DNA of 64,000 nt from Neopestalotiopsis rosae (GCA_023078685.1 JALGAS010000010.1:806001-870000); one strand, 5' to 3'; shown: positions 24,440-36,032, counted from the first letter of the stretch. Notes: generated by a model from the sequence alone, not told the origin. A program made the numbers and translations.

Positions 24440-26669
24440 CTATGGGGAGTTCTGAGCATCAAGGGTTTCGATTACACGTATAAGAGCCTCAAGTTGTCCA
24501 ATAGCTTGGTTGTGATCGTATTTCGACCAACCTCCATCGATCATAGCGGCCACTTCATTGTGTTAGCTATCGCAGAACGAATAAATTTCTGATCATGTCA
24601 CGACTTACGTAGATAGTCTGGCTCTGGTCTAATACTACGGTAAGATTGCAAGTGAGCATAAGATCAATGTAAATGAAAAGCAATGAAAAAGAAGAATAAG
24701 CAAAAGCGTACCCGCTGGTGGGTATGTCACTATACCCAAGCTGCTCGGCACCAACGACACCGTACCAGGGCGAACGAACGCCCTGTACGCTGCGCGGACT
24801 GAGCAACGCAGTGCGCACAGAGGATGGGCTTGCATCAAACGCATCAAGGTATGCTTGGCAGAAATCGGCGCTCCTGTTCGAGTCATTGCTAGGCATTGGG
24901 TGAGTCGTAATGAAAACGAGAGTGATGAGAGCATCATGATGGAAAACCTACGCCAAGCTCCACATGGGATCCATGCGACCGGTAGGTGCGTATACTAGAC
25001 CACCGTCGGGTGTCTGCTGATCTCGCCACTCTATAGCACCGAGGTGCTCGATCACAATGGCTGCTTTGGCGTTTTGCATGATGGCAGGCCTCTCGTCCAT
25101 CCAGGCTGTCTGATTGATCCTATTGCCACCTAAAACTTGTTAGTTATCCCTAGTTGTGAACCCGCGACAGATGTTCAGATTCACTTTGGTGACCGGTGGT
25201 AATCACTATACTGTTAAACATTAGGTTCTGCCTGGCTTGTGATGTAAAAGGCAAAGATTCAAGAGCATGGCGAATACGTACTCGATATTAAGTTTAGGTT
25301 GATTACGAGTAAAGTACTCGGCCAATGTCAAAAGCATATGAGGTCCTGTCCACATTAACTTCATTCTTATGGTAAGGACCGGTTCATCAAGACGTACCAT
25401 TCTCTTCGATGGCCGAAGACCCATCACTGTGTGTGTATAGCAAAAGGGATTCGGATGTATTATGTGAGCCCTTGAGATGGCCAATGAGTGTACTCGCCGA
25501 GGCTTCAAAGGTTGGCGCGTCCAAGGTAACCTTCATGGTGTCGAGCTCGCCCGCTTGGATCAGAGACCGAATGGTTTCGCCGGTCGAGTTTCCGACCCAG
25601 ACGGCGGGGCAGTTCGTGCCATCGGGTGGTGCATCCTGGAGTGGCCATTGTAAAGCCCCGTTTTCGTCGGTTGCATTGACCCAGGATAGAATAACAGCCG
25701 AAACATTCTTTTGATTGAGTACTAAGGAATGCAGAGATCAGAAAACAGACCTGACGATCTTCAAAAGGTCTAAAGCGCCGTTAAGCTTACGCATAAAGTC
25801 AATATCTTTGGTGAAGATCCAACGAGGTACTGTAAGATTACCGAGCTAGGAAATTTCTGTTATCTATCAAGAGCACAGTACATGATACACTGGATGTCAA
25901 TTTGCGCACCTCAGGAATCTCATCGGTTGAGATGTTGCGGGATGTTCTGGTTCGAATGTATAAGCGTTATTCACTACAGTGACAGTCCTGAATTTCGCCA
26001 GAAAAACAAAAATATGACTCACCCCCACAGCTCGTAATTTGGCAGACTGTAGTTTCGCGTCACCGAGGGGTTGTCGAAGAACGCTATGGTACCTTCGGGC
26101 AGGCCATCGAGATCGAGGGAACTCCAATCTCCCGTCTGAGTAGCTGGATCAGTGACGTATGAGCCGGCATCGTGGACTTTGCCCGTGTATCCTTTGGCGC
26201 CGGTATTGCCAGAGTATGGCCAATACCCGGTGGTATTGAAAGGAATCTGACTGCCATTGCGCAGTGTGGCCTCCAAGGTCCACCAACGTGGATCCCATCT
26301 GATATAGTACATTACTTTGTTAACGATTATTTATCGTTAGGAGAAGCTTCTTGTGTTCATTCATTACCTGTTGAAGGTGTAATTCAAGGATTCTGTCGAT
26401 ACCCCGATAGCCCCGAAAGCACCACGCACTGATTCAACAAGGGAGTTGGCTTGCTCGCTGCCCGCTGTTTGCCACCTTTGTCAGCTCTTTTGAAACATTT
26501 CACAATTGTTCTTGACAAGCGACTTACGCAAACGAGGACCTCTGAGCGTTGACTGGTATAGACGGTCATGTAGCCTGTGCTTCTCTGTTTCAGAAAGCAC
26601 GCCCCCATATGCTGCATTGTTGCTGAGAGCTGCCACTGCACACACACCATATACAGTTCGCACCAACAT
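24440..26669 (-). CDS. Secreted peptidase M28-family-like protein
   Basis: Twelve exons on the minus strand: 26669-26528, 26464-26368, 26298-26023, 25946-25910, 25845-25791, 25721-25398, 25345-25282, 25210-25185, 25129-24952, 24888-24712, 24634-24609 and 24552-24440. They total 504 residues in continuous phase. The N-terminus is a signal peptide (MLVRTVYGVCAVAALSNNAA). Family-like text includes RLPGSEQANSLVESV, a PA-like middle part (PRWIFTKDIDFM), LLYTHSDGSSAIEENGPHML with candidate zinc ligands His/Asp and the Glu-Glu pair, VITTGHQSGNRINQTAWM, IEHLGAIEW and a late YDHNQ. Many Asn-X-Ser/Thr sites fit secretion. M28 enzymes are zinc aminopeptidases; activity here is inferred. Eleven introns and exons as short as 26 bases are unusual for this window. 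Confidence 0.85.
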
Positions 26670-27546
26670 GTTGGATAAGAAGCTCAGAAAGGAGAGAAAA
26701 AGGTACTCTGAAACCTTCGAGTAAGGGCTATTCGACAAAACAAACCAAGATTTATATACAAATCGTTACTTCTCAACCACGAACGACCAGATTATGCTTG
26801 AGCATATATACCAGAATATCATCTCTCCGACCCCATAAATTTATTCACATATTTCCCCATGGGGTTTGCATCCTTGACAATGAATGATAGTAATTTCTTA
26901 GTCAATTTGCGTCAATATGTTCCGATACCGTCAGTAACGAATTACATGGTTACAGTATTCATACGACTACGGCGTGACGAGTCTCCATAATAAGCATGCC
27001 TAGTGTCTGGCTGCATACCGCGCCGCGCTGTTTCGCCGCGGAACTTAACCGAGGCGAGGACTTGACCTAGCACTAGTAATAGACATATGTATGTATCATA
27101 TACACCACATTCCCTAATAAGACGATCTGTTGGTACGTGGATGATTATGACAACGTCATCTGGGCAAGCGAATTGAAGATCCAGTATTCCAGAAAGTACT
27201 CATTAATGAGCTCTAATGGCATAGGCGGAAAAAAAAAACATACTAACGTAACATAGTCTTTGGCTCAAACTTGTGAGTATGTAGCGCACTTCCAACGTCT
27301 CAGTGGTGACTACAGATGAGCTTGAACAGTAAATGAATTAACTTGAAAACTTATTTTTTGACCGACTATTTCCGTGTGGGGAAGTGGAGGTAATTGAAAT
27401 ATGTCTGGTGTAATTTGTTCATCCAAACCCCAGTAGTCAGATTCCACGCTTTCGTACTGAATACCACTAACTTTCCCCCGCTCGATCTCACCAAGACATG
27501 TCGACTTACTTCATTGACGCAAGTCCAATGCAATTTCGCTCAAGAG
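26670..27546. other. Divergent promoter region, AT-rich
   Basis: About 0.9 kb between the peptidase and the Zn2Cys6 regulator genes. AT-rich with no open gene. It includes the TATA-like site at 26751-26758. Confidence 0.55.
26751..26758 (-). promoter_or_regulatory. TATA-like box of the peptidase gene
   Basis: Reads TATATAAA on the minus strand, 82-89 bases upstream of the peptidase ATG, a normal distance for a fungal TATA element. Function inferred. Confidence 0.45.
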
Positions 27547-30063
27547 ATGGAATCTTCGAACCCCGTCGCGTCAACACTCAGCGCATCACCGACTGACACG
27601 AACCTTGACAACGTGAGCTCTCGATCAAATGAGTATAGACGTACAAAAGGTCGGAGACAACGAGGATTAACATGTGCAACCTGTCGGGTAGGTTTATGAT
27701 TTTGTGCATCCCGCTATACTTGAGAGACCTCCAAAAAGACTGATCAGCAGATCACAGTACGTTCATATTCATTACCCAGTGTTGACTAGTAATGCAAGCG
27801 GCTGGTCCTTGCATTCTTGGGAAATATATGTGTGAGTGAAGGGTTCTAACATGCAGAAGTGCGAGAAAGGTTCGATGCGAAGGGAGCCAACCAGTATGTT
27901 TGACATGTAAGGCGTACGGGAATGAGTGTAGATGGGAGAAGCCGCCGCCAATGTCTCATGTCCTCGCCATGGCAAAGCGGCTTGAGGAGGCTGAGAAGAC
28001 CATTGAGCGGCTTCAAAATGCAGCCGGCAACGATGTAGTGTCACGATCAGAACGTGTCAGCGCTGGCTCACCTCACGAAAGTCATACCCAGCCCGAGGGA
28101 AGCATATCAGCGTCAAGCGTGCCGGCATTGGTCTCTCAGCCCGACCAAAACGTCGCTCGTGAACCGACGAGATCTGACCCTACAGCCGATCTGGAGGCTC
28201 TACCACCAGACTTGAGCGTTGATCAAAATGGAAGAATTTGTTTCTACGGGCCAACATCTGCGGTTCACGATCCTCCAGATTCGGGCGTGCCAGCTTCACC
28301 ACGATCCACCTTCCCAGCCAACCTTGACAAGAACGAAATGAGTGCTTATTTGGCCCTGAAGAACACAGACTCTCGCAACTGGGAGAGCTTCGCTTTGAAG
28401 CAGGCGGCGCTTCAAAGTGCCATACCTTGCCAGGTGATCGAAAAACTATTGAATATCCACTGGACGTGGATCTCTCCCATGTTCATGTGGATATATCGAC
28501 CGGCTTTCATTCGTAAGTGCTTTGTCCGGAATGATACAAAATTGATTCGTGGGACTAAACCGTACAGTCGACATGTCTGCTGGAGGTCTCTACTTTTCTG
28601 AATTCCTTCTGGTAGTACTCTGTGCGCATGCTGCAAGGTACGAAGACAGACAGATTTCCGAATTATTGATATCTAGAGCGCGTCTACTCGTGGGACCTGC
28701 AATCCATGAGCCCAATTCCATTCCCACTGTGCAAGCACTGCTCCAATTGAGTGCCCGTGACTTGGCCTTTGGATCCATTTCACAAGCTTGGTTATACAGC
28801 GGGATGGCCTTTAGAATGGCATGGGACTTGGGCCTCCATCATGCCGTTTCCACTGCGAGCATCCAACACTCGAACCCGACAGATACGGAAGTACGTCGCA
28901 GACTCTTCTGGAGTTGCTACTTCTGGGACAAGTAAGTACTATCAACATCTTGTCTTTTTTGCTCTGGAAGACCTTGATTTTCTTACACTTTTGCTTTACC
29001 ATAGGGCTATCAGTCTATATACGGGCCGAATGCCAGCATTTACAGAAGTCCCAGAAGATGCTGCCATTGAATTTAGTAAGTGCATATGATTGAACTCATA
29101 CGGGATCGTCTTCTCTCTAACGACGTGTTGGCCTTCGCAGTGGACATATCCTCAGAAGATAACATCTGGCAACCATTCCGTACCGAAAATTTGTCCATGA
29201 CTAACTTATCCGACTACCCGCCCATGCCAGGTCATTATGTCTCCTGCTTCAGCAACTCGTGCAAGATAGCCATTATCATCAAAGACATGATCCTCGGCCT
29301 GTATTCACGGAGACGCGTAGTTGGCCTTGATGATGTACGCGAGGACCTCATGGCCCGTCTGTCTGAGTGGCGAGAGCAATCACCCACACATCTGAGATAC
29401 GATGTGGACAAGCTCCCCGAAGTCTGTCCCCCTCCTCATATAATGTGCCAAAAGTACGTGATTCTTGAAACTGTCAACTATCCTATACCATACATTCGAA
29501 GTGTAATTACTAATATTGGCAGTTTTTTATACCACGCCACTGCCATTCTCCTGCATCGTCCATTTTCATCCGCCACAATACACTTCCAGACTTGCATGAA
29601 AGCGGCAAGAGACATGGAAACACTTCTTTTATTGTATGAGAAGACATTCGGCTTCGAAAATATCACCTACTTGATGGCCTACTGCATATATACCGGCGCA
29701 ACTGCCCTTCTACAAGATGTGAAGGCCGGCTCCCAGGATGCCTCTGCCAAGATACAAACCTTTACCAGGGCATTGAGGCAGGGGTTGAAAAAGTGCCCAC
29801 TCCTGCAAAGAAGTCTAGACAATATTGAAAAGGGCATGCAGTCGACACACGCATCTCAACCTGCAGTTCCAACTTTCCAAACACTACAAGATCCAAACAA
29901 CCACGCATTTATCTCGGCTTTTCCGTATTACGACTATCCGGGAGCTAACAGCAACGATACCAACGTCGACTTTGGTCATGCTAATGGTGCAATATCATCG
30001 ATGCTTGACTGTTTCCCGGAGATTTACGTCGGAAATAGTGATTGGTGGCCCCCAAGAGGGTGA
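27547..30063 (+). CDS. Zn2Cys6 transcription factor with fungal-specific domain; phase break in zinc cluster
   Basis: Exons: 27547-27687, about 27860-28512, 28568-28931, 29005-29075, 29141-29453 and 29523-30063, roughly 690 residues. The DNA-binding region is CATCR at the end of exon 1, followed by ARKVRC..VCLTCKAYGNEC at the start of exon 2, then a coiled-coil-like helix (AKRLEEAEKTIERLQ). The rest is the helical fungal transcription-factor domain (SAGGLYFSEFLLVVLCAHAA, RRRLFWSCYFWDK, LYTGRMPAF). All later junctions are in phase. The exon 1/exon 2 junction is not: the only good donor leaves phase 0, while the Cys-rich frame of exon 2 needs phase 2. One G fewer in the GGG at 27686-27688 would give perfect Cys spacing. 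This is either a real frameshift or a sequence error. Probably a pathway regulator of the adjacent enzymes and transporter. Confidence 0.8.
29454..29522 (+). other. In-frame, stop-free intron of the regulator gene
   Basis: 69 bases, GTACGT...ATTACTAATATTGGCAG. Its length is a multiple of three and it has no stop, so the frame reads through if it is kept. Splicing joins CQ-N-FLYHATAILLHRPF, the expected family text. Confidence 0.75.
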
Positions 30064-30291
30064 TGAGCAGACAAGGCTTCTTGCGGGCCATGAATGCAAC
30101 GAATTTAAGCTCGCCCTCCGAACGATGGAAATCGTTGTCAAAGCTCGCGCAGCGCATGCTGGAATTTTCTGTTCAAGACGCGTCGAAGTCGCATCTGCAT
30201 CCCTTCCTAGTTTTTGATGCCAGTGTTCTCCTCGGCAAGAGTGTCGGCCTTGAGCGCAGGCCTGTCTGCCTTGCCCGCGGTAGTCTGCGTC

Positions 30292-31410
30292 TCACGTTAG
30301 CGGATGAAATATCAGTTTTCCAGAATGTTTGGGGACTTTTCGTACGCCTCCGTCGACAGGCATAACCAATCCTGTTATCCAACCGGCCTCCTTGCTGGCC
30401 AGAAAGAGGATCGCTGTTTAGATTAGAGTGTCAGTCTCTGATGTACACATCGTGTCATCACCTGCGTAAAATAGAAAGAGATTTACTTACCATAGCCAAC
30501 ATCCCACCCTGTGCCCTCCTTCTTCATCAAGTTCTGGTTAATTCTCGCTTGCCTCATCTCATCCGTCATGCCACGGCCTCGAGTCATTGGTGTAAACACC
30601 ATGCCGGGCGCAACGCAGTTGACGCGGATGTTTTCTTGACCGTGGTGCGCTGCCATTGCGCGTGTCATTTGAATAATGGCGCCCTTGGTAGTCGGGTAGA
30701 GGAGACTGGGGTTTCCTCCAAGCACTATATTGAGAGAAACAACATGTTAAGACTGAAGAGTCGGACCGCTAGGGAGGCAGCTGAGTACTGGCATGCTGAG
30801 AAGGAGAGACTTACAGCCACTGACTGATGACATATTGACGATGGACCCGCGTCCCTGTTTTCTCATCTCGGGAATCGCGTGCCGACTCATCATGACCATG
30901 CTTGTCACGTTGATGCGAAAGTCCCGGTCCCAGGCATCCAAGTCTATGGTTGTCGCATCTCCCATGGCACCGCCAACACCAACTATAATGGCCTGATTGT
31001 CAGATTTCCTCATCGTTGTGCGCGACTGAATCCGCAGGTTCGAGCTTACCGATATTAACCAAAATGTGCAGAGCACCAAAGAGCTCGACCGTCTTGGCCA
31101 CTGCATTCTTGCAGTCTTCTTCCTTGGTGACGTCGGCTTGAAAGACTTCAGAGATACCGCCCTCTTCGTCAATCATGCGCTTCGTTTCTTTGGCCCAGTC
31201 TACATTATAATCTACTAGTGCGACTTTGGCCCCTTGTCGCGCGAGTAGAATAGCAGCTGCGCGGCCGTTTCCAATCTCCCCTACAAGAGGCATGTTAGCA
31301 TAGTTGTACCGTGTAGAAATTGCATTGTATGACATACCGTCCATACGGGATCCTGCACCTGTCACCAAGGCGACATCGCCGGTAAAGTCGAATGCTTTGG
31401 GGAATGACAT
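30292..31410 (-). CDS. Short-chain dehydrogenase/reductase
   Basis: Five exons: 31410-31338, 31280-31050, 30982-30815, 30724-30491 and 30413-30292, giving 275 residues. The first intron (31337-31281, 57 bases) is in frame and stop-free. The Rossmann Gly-rich region is LVTGAGSRMDGEIGNGRA, slightly longer than the classical TGxxxGxG. An acidic VDYN follows the second strand, which tends to favour NAD(H). The NNAG-type motif is altered to VNIVG. The catalytic Asn is in INVTSM, Ser in NMSSVSG, and Tyr/Lys in LLYPTTKGA; the C-terminal text VNCVAPGMVFTPMT is typical. Substrate unknown. It ends 228 bases from the convergent regulator and lies beside a hydrolase on the same strand, which suggests a shared catabolic pathway. 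Confidence 0.92.
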
Positions 31411-32161
31411 CGTATCTTGCTCAAAGTTTCAATACAGATTTGGGTTCAAGATTACCTTGCTAACCACAGTGGCAAGATTGATTTATGTGAATCGAGTCGG
31501 CCTGACAGGAAAAGTATATCAACTCGTTAATTCATTGAATTCGCAAATGCGAAATCAAGGTACTCGATCTTACGGAACCACCTTCTCCGCGTGCGCCTCG
31601 GTAAATCGGCGAAGCGGCGAGGGCGGCGTGCACCACCCTCTCCGTGGGGTATAACCTAGCAGAAAATCGCCGAGCAGTATGAAGTGGACAAACACCGAAA
31701 AGTCCCACACGAAAGTTGAGCGTCATTATACATGATTATACCTTGATCCCCCAATGCTTTTAAGCGAATTACGCCGCTTTTCCGGAGAAACCGCTGTTAC
31801 ATTTCGCCCACTTCTATATCACGCTGATCTGGAGAAAGACTTCTTGCCGCACCTTGCACAAGAGACTGTCGAACTCCTCCATCTTAATGCAATGCTATAT
31901 AGACCGTGGAAACGATGTCAAGCAATCACCCTAAACTCCAACAGAACCATTCATTTATTCATCAGGCTCATATAGTCTTTGAGTGAAGCTCGCGTATGTA
32001 ACACGGGCTTCCCACCCACGACCATTATACAGCTCTCTATTTTTTATCATTAATCTTGTTATCCTCATCAATATGCGCAGTGACTATTGTATGATTGGCT
32101 GTGTGCCTGTATAGTTCTATAGTTGCCGTCACATGGATTAGAAAAACGATTCTGTATATCT
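31411..32161. other. Promoter region of the dehydrogenase
   Basis: 750 bases between the dehydrogenase start and the end of the upstream hydrolase, both minus strand. A frame at 31754-31975 has no domain. The notable content is the CGG array at 31573-31626. Confidence 0.55.
31573..31626. promoter_or_regulatory. CGG-triplet array, candidate Zn2Cys6 binding sites
   Basis: CGG-N11-CCG at 31573-31589, then direct CGG triplets at 31599, 31607, 31615 and 31624 (spacing 8, 8 and 9 bases). It lies 163-216 bases upstream of the dehydrogenase ATG. Zn2Cys6 dimers recognise paired CGG triplets; binding by the neighbouring regulator is inference. Confidence 0.4.
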
Positions 32162-33196
32162 CTATCGATCAGATTCCTCAAGCGATAACCAAAAGTCGAA
32201 CCATTTTACGATCCCGTCCAAACTTTGCTCTTTCACCCATCCTAGAAGCAAATTTACGTGAATAATTGATAATGAAAAAAAAAAAAAAAAAAAAACAAAG
32301 CAAAAAGAAAGGGGGGACAGAAAACGCACGTTGGTAAGGATCATTTGGATCACCCCTCAGGGCGAATCCATGAGATACGCCGGAGAAGAGTTGCAAGTGC
32401 CACGTATTTTGACCTTCTCGGCATATTTCGAGTGCACGTTTTCTTGAGGCGGAATCAAATGTATGATCCTCGTCGGAACATGAGAGGAACAGTGGCTCTA
32501 GAATAGAGTTAGCTCTCAAATATCTCTTTCACGCTGTTCGGTAAGTAGTGGAAATAGAAAGTCCTTACTCGTGATTTGTGAGAAATGGTGCTCCTTTAGA
32601 AAAGCCGGGTGCGCAAAAGCACCTGCAACAACACCATCTCCAGCAAGTTGATCGCAAACATAGGGAGCACCAAAACAATATCCTACGCAAGCATATTTCG
32701 TCTCCGGCCGGCCATACTGCAATTTGACCGCCTCTACCCACCTTGGTACGGCTTCGTCGGCAAAGGCCATGTGTTTCCGTTTCCATGCCTCATAGTCAAA
32801 GTCTGGATTCGATCGATCATGTCTATCTTTCCTGTGCTTCCAGACCGGGTCCTGTGTGTAGTCTTGGTGTTAGTTGCACTTCATGTTACACTTTACCATG
32901 ATTATTTTTGATTTCTCACTCACCCCCCGAAAATAATCCAGTCCCAAGGTGAGATATCCAGCATCAGCATATCCATCCATGACAAGTAGACTATTGGGAA
33001 ATAAGCCCCAAACATCGGGAAAGTATAGTAAGATGTGGCCATTTCCTCGTCCGTCTTGTGGCGTGGCGATGTAAGTCTCAACGCCCGCAATCGTTGCGTA
33101 TCTCCCCCGCGCTTTGCCTTCGTGCAAAATGCCTTTCAGACAGCACGAACCGCTAGGTTTCGCAAGGTAGTGGTCATCATCCTTGGTAGAATGCAT
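32162..33196 (-). CDS. Dienelactone hydrolase-family protein
   Basis: Four exons: 33196-32924, 32851-32569, 32497-32330 and 32241-32162, giving 267 residues, normal for the family. The alpha/beta-hydrolase core shows FPDVWGLFPNS, GLDYFRG-DPVWKHRKDR across the first junction, the nucleophile Cys near residue 150 in CVGYCFGAPY (GxCxG), Asp in CSDEDHTF and His in SHGFALRGD. The last exon gives WFDFWLSL. Bacterial relatives open dienelactone to maleylacetate in aromatic breakdown; fungal members act on diverse lactones, esters or lactams, so the substrate is unknown. The third intron carries a 21-base T run before its acceptor. Start is divergent to the transporter gene, 441 bases away, suggesting co-control. 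Confidence 0.92.
32275..32295. repeat. Poly-A run of 21 (poly-T on the coding strand)
   Basis: Homopolymer inside the third intron of the hydrolase gene, about 33 bases upstream of its acceptor. Likely variable in length between isolates. Confidence 0.9.
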
Positions 33197-33637
33197 TTTT
33201 TATCTTTTCATCATCGGCAACGAACAAGGCTGTATTGTGACCATTGAAATCAAGGGAATTGCGGTCCTATAAGGGGCCAAGAGAAAGAGTACGCTCTTGG
33301 ACTGCCCATCGCCTGACGTCACGGTGGTATCCCTCGAGAACAAAGGTTCCGAGTCCTGCCATGTAGAGGAGTATGAATGAGTTCTGCCAGCCGTGCAACT
33401 CATCCTCGCGAAGTCGCCACGCCGCGGTGAATAACCGAGGGTGGCCCACTCTGGAGTCAGCAACCCCCCGGATTGACATAGTTGGGGGTTTGGACAAACG
33501 TGGGGTTAGCGTGAATCCTTTACAAACTGGGGAAGTTTACGACGCAGGTATTCTACGTTCATACAAAGGCCTTGTGTCTCAGAAGTTTCTCGTCATTGTT
33601 ATTCGAACATGGTATCTACTGTTCCAATTTCTTTGAG
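33197..33637. promoter_or_regulatory. Divergent promoter of hydrolase and transporter
   Basis: 441 bases between two outward starts. Contains a CGG-N7-CCG inverted pair at 33425-33437 next to a CCGCGG. Binding by the local Zn2Cys6 regulator is possible but untested. Confidence 0.45.
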
Positions 33638-36032
33638 ATGACCACGCATGCCACACCCACCATGTCTCCTCTGAATTCCCATGATGCTGTCACCCCGCAG
33701 TTGGAGCCTCGGAGACTGGACGACATAGACCCAGAACAGCAGGAAAAACCCGGGCCGACTTTTCATCACGATGTAATCTACTCCCCAAATAACCCTTGTG
33801 TCATTTTCAATGCGCATAACTAACATACACATTTCGAGCAGGAGAATGCAGTCGGTTATCAACAGTATCTAGAAGGCTTAGACCTAGAGGTCTCCGATGA
33901 AGAGGTTCGATCGTAAAACCCACAAGAGTCGAAATAATACAACTAATAGCACCAAGTAGGCCCGACACGTACGATGGAAGATCGACCTCATCGTCCTGCC
34001 CATCTTCCTTGTCACCCAGACCCTCCAATTCATCGATAAGACCGCTCTCAACTACGCCAACTTGTTCGGGTACCAACAGGCCCTAGGGCTCAAGGGAGAT
34101 CAATTCAACTATCTCTCAGCGAGTAAGTGAGCTGATCATTACGAGCAATAATGATGGACAATACAGTAGTAACACAGTTTGACTAGTGGTGTACGCCGGG
34201 TATTTCTTTGGACAGTATCCCTGTGGCTGGCTGATTGGTCGTTTTCGTGCGCAAAAGGTCATGGGCATCTGTATCCTCCTCTGGGGTATAATGGTCCTTG
34301 TCATGACTCAGTGCCGAACATTCTCAAGTGCTCGTATGTTACTCGATATCTTCCCCGTTGATATGCATAAAACAAGTTCTAACTCTCTCAATTGCAGTTG
34401 CCGTCCGATGTAATACAACTCTATTGGAACTACATCTCGTGAAGTGTATGATCTGACTATTTCAACAGTTTTCATGGGTGTCTTTGAAGCCTCGGTCACA
34501 CCGTAAGATAGTCAACGTCAACGGATATCCAGCCTGCTTACTGACAATACTCAGCGGCCTCACTCTCATGACAGGTTTCTGGTTCACGAGAAGAGAGATA
34601 CCTTTGCGTCAGTGTATCTGGTAGTGAGTAACTCAACAACCATGGATTCTTGAATACTGGCATGGCGATGCTGATTTTCCTCCTGTAAGCTCCTCCCTCG
34701 GTTGGGGAGGCATTGTAAGTTTGGCATGAACCCTGCCGATAGTCCTTGCTAACCCCTACTTTCTCAAGATCGGTTCCTACATTTCAATGGGAGTATCAAA
34801 GCTGCCTGCTGATATGACACCTGAGCGATGGGAGTTGATATTTTACATCGTATGGATCCTCTGTATCTGATGAGTACGGTTCGTTACTGACAGAAGATCT
34901 AGTTGGGCGCGGCGACGTGTCTATGGTCTTTTGTCGTCTGGTTCCTGCTTCCTGACAATCCGTCCAAGGCATGGTTTCTCAAGGAGCGCCAGCGACTAGT
35001 CGCCATCAAGCGTGTCGCTAGTAACGAGACGGGTATCAAGAACAAGGCCTTCAAGAAGGAGCAAATCGCTGTCGCATTTTGGGACCCTAAAGGAATTTTG
35101 CTCTTCATCTCAGTCTTCGCCGCGTGAGTAACCTTGACTGCGGCTTACAGGGCACAACGGTCCGAAAAGTACTACAGCTAACAGAGACATGAAGCGCGAT
35201 TCCCAATGGCGTGGTCAACTCCTTCTCCACCATCATCATTCAAGACATGGGTTTCTCCACGACCATGACTACCGAACTCAAGTCTGTCGGGGATGCAACG
35301 CAGATCATCGCGCTCATCATCAGTGGAACAATCATATTGAACGTACGAAATTGTAAGTAACGGTACTCTCTCGTGGTGCTCGCTTGAAATAAAGTTCCCT
35401 TGCGGTCGCTGCCGAATCTGACATGACTTATAGCACGGTTGGCTATGGCCACAATTGCAAACATACTCTGTACAGTCGCTGCGGCATGCCTGGCTTACCT
35501 TCCACGAACAAACACTTGGGGTCGCCTTGTTTCCTTCTGGCTCGTCAATGCGCAATCTGTGGGCTTCACCGTTTCCTTGACGTCAATCTCGTCCAACATG
35601 GCGGGATATACCCATCGTTCCTTGGCAAATGCCCTCGTCTTGTGAGTTCTGTCTTCCCTATTTTGCAATCATATGAGTATCTCTCAATTAACACACAAGA
35701 AACAGCACGGCATATTGTTGGGGCAACTTCACCGGACCCTTTGTCGTCAAGTCATCCGACGCGCCTTATTACCACGGAGCCAGTATTGGTCTCCTATGTG
35801 GTTATGCAATCAAGACGGGATGCCATCTCCTGTTGCTAGGTAATTCAACACCATTATTGGAAACAAGCGCTGATTGGGATGCTGACCTGAACATTTTTCC
35901 TCAGCTTATATGTTGTTGGAAAATAAGCGTCGAGACAGGGTGTATGGCCCACCCAACACAGCTGCTAGTAAGGAGGCGGGCATGCAAGATATGACGGAAT
36001 TTGAGAACAAGGACTTTCGATATGTGTTGTAG
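33638..36032 (+). CDS. MFS transporter, allantoate permease (Dal5)-like anion:cation symporter family
   Basis: Fourteen exons: 33638-33772, 33842-33904, 33960-34122, 34187-34333, 34398-34409, 34469-34502, 34555-34623, 34690-34714, 34769-34849, 34903-35123, 35195-35352, 35434-35641, 35706-35839 and 35905-36032. Total 525 residues, all in phase. After a 70-residue hydrophilic N-terminus come RWKIDLIVLPIFLVTQTLQF, DKTALNYANLFG, YAGYFFGQYPCGWLIGRF, EASVTPGLTLMTGFWFTRRE, YSSLGWGGIIGSYISMG and further membrane helices to a short cytosolic tail, as expected for 12 helices. Relatives move allantoate, nicotinate, pantothenate and other organic anions across the plasma membrane. Exon 5 is only 12 bases. 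Placed head-to-head with the hydrolase, it probably imports the substrate of the cluster. Confidence 0.92.

Noticed and set aside
27688..27856. A micro-exon inside the first intron of the regulator to mend the phase break
   Set aside because: Candidates of the right length between AG and GT signals would insert residues that destroy the zinc-cluster Cys spacing.
31754..31975. Plus-strand frame of 73 codons in the dehydrogenase promoter
   Set aside because: No recognisable domain or splice partners; insufficient to call a gene or remnant.
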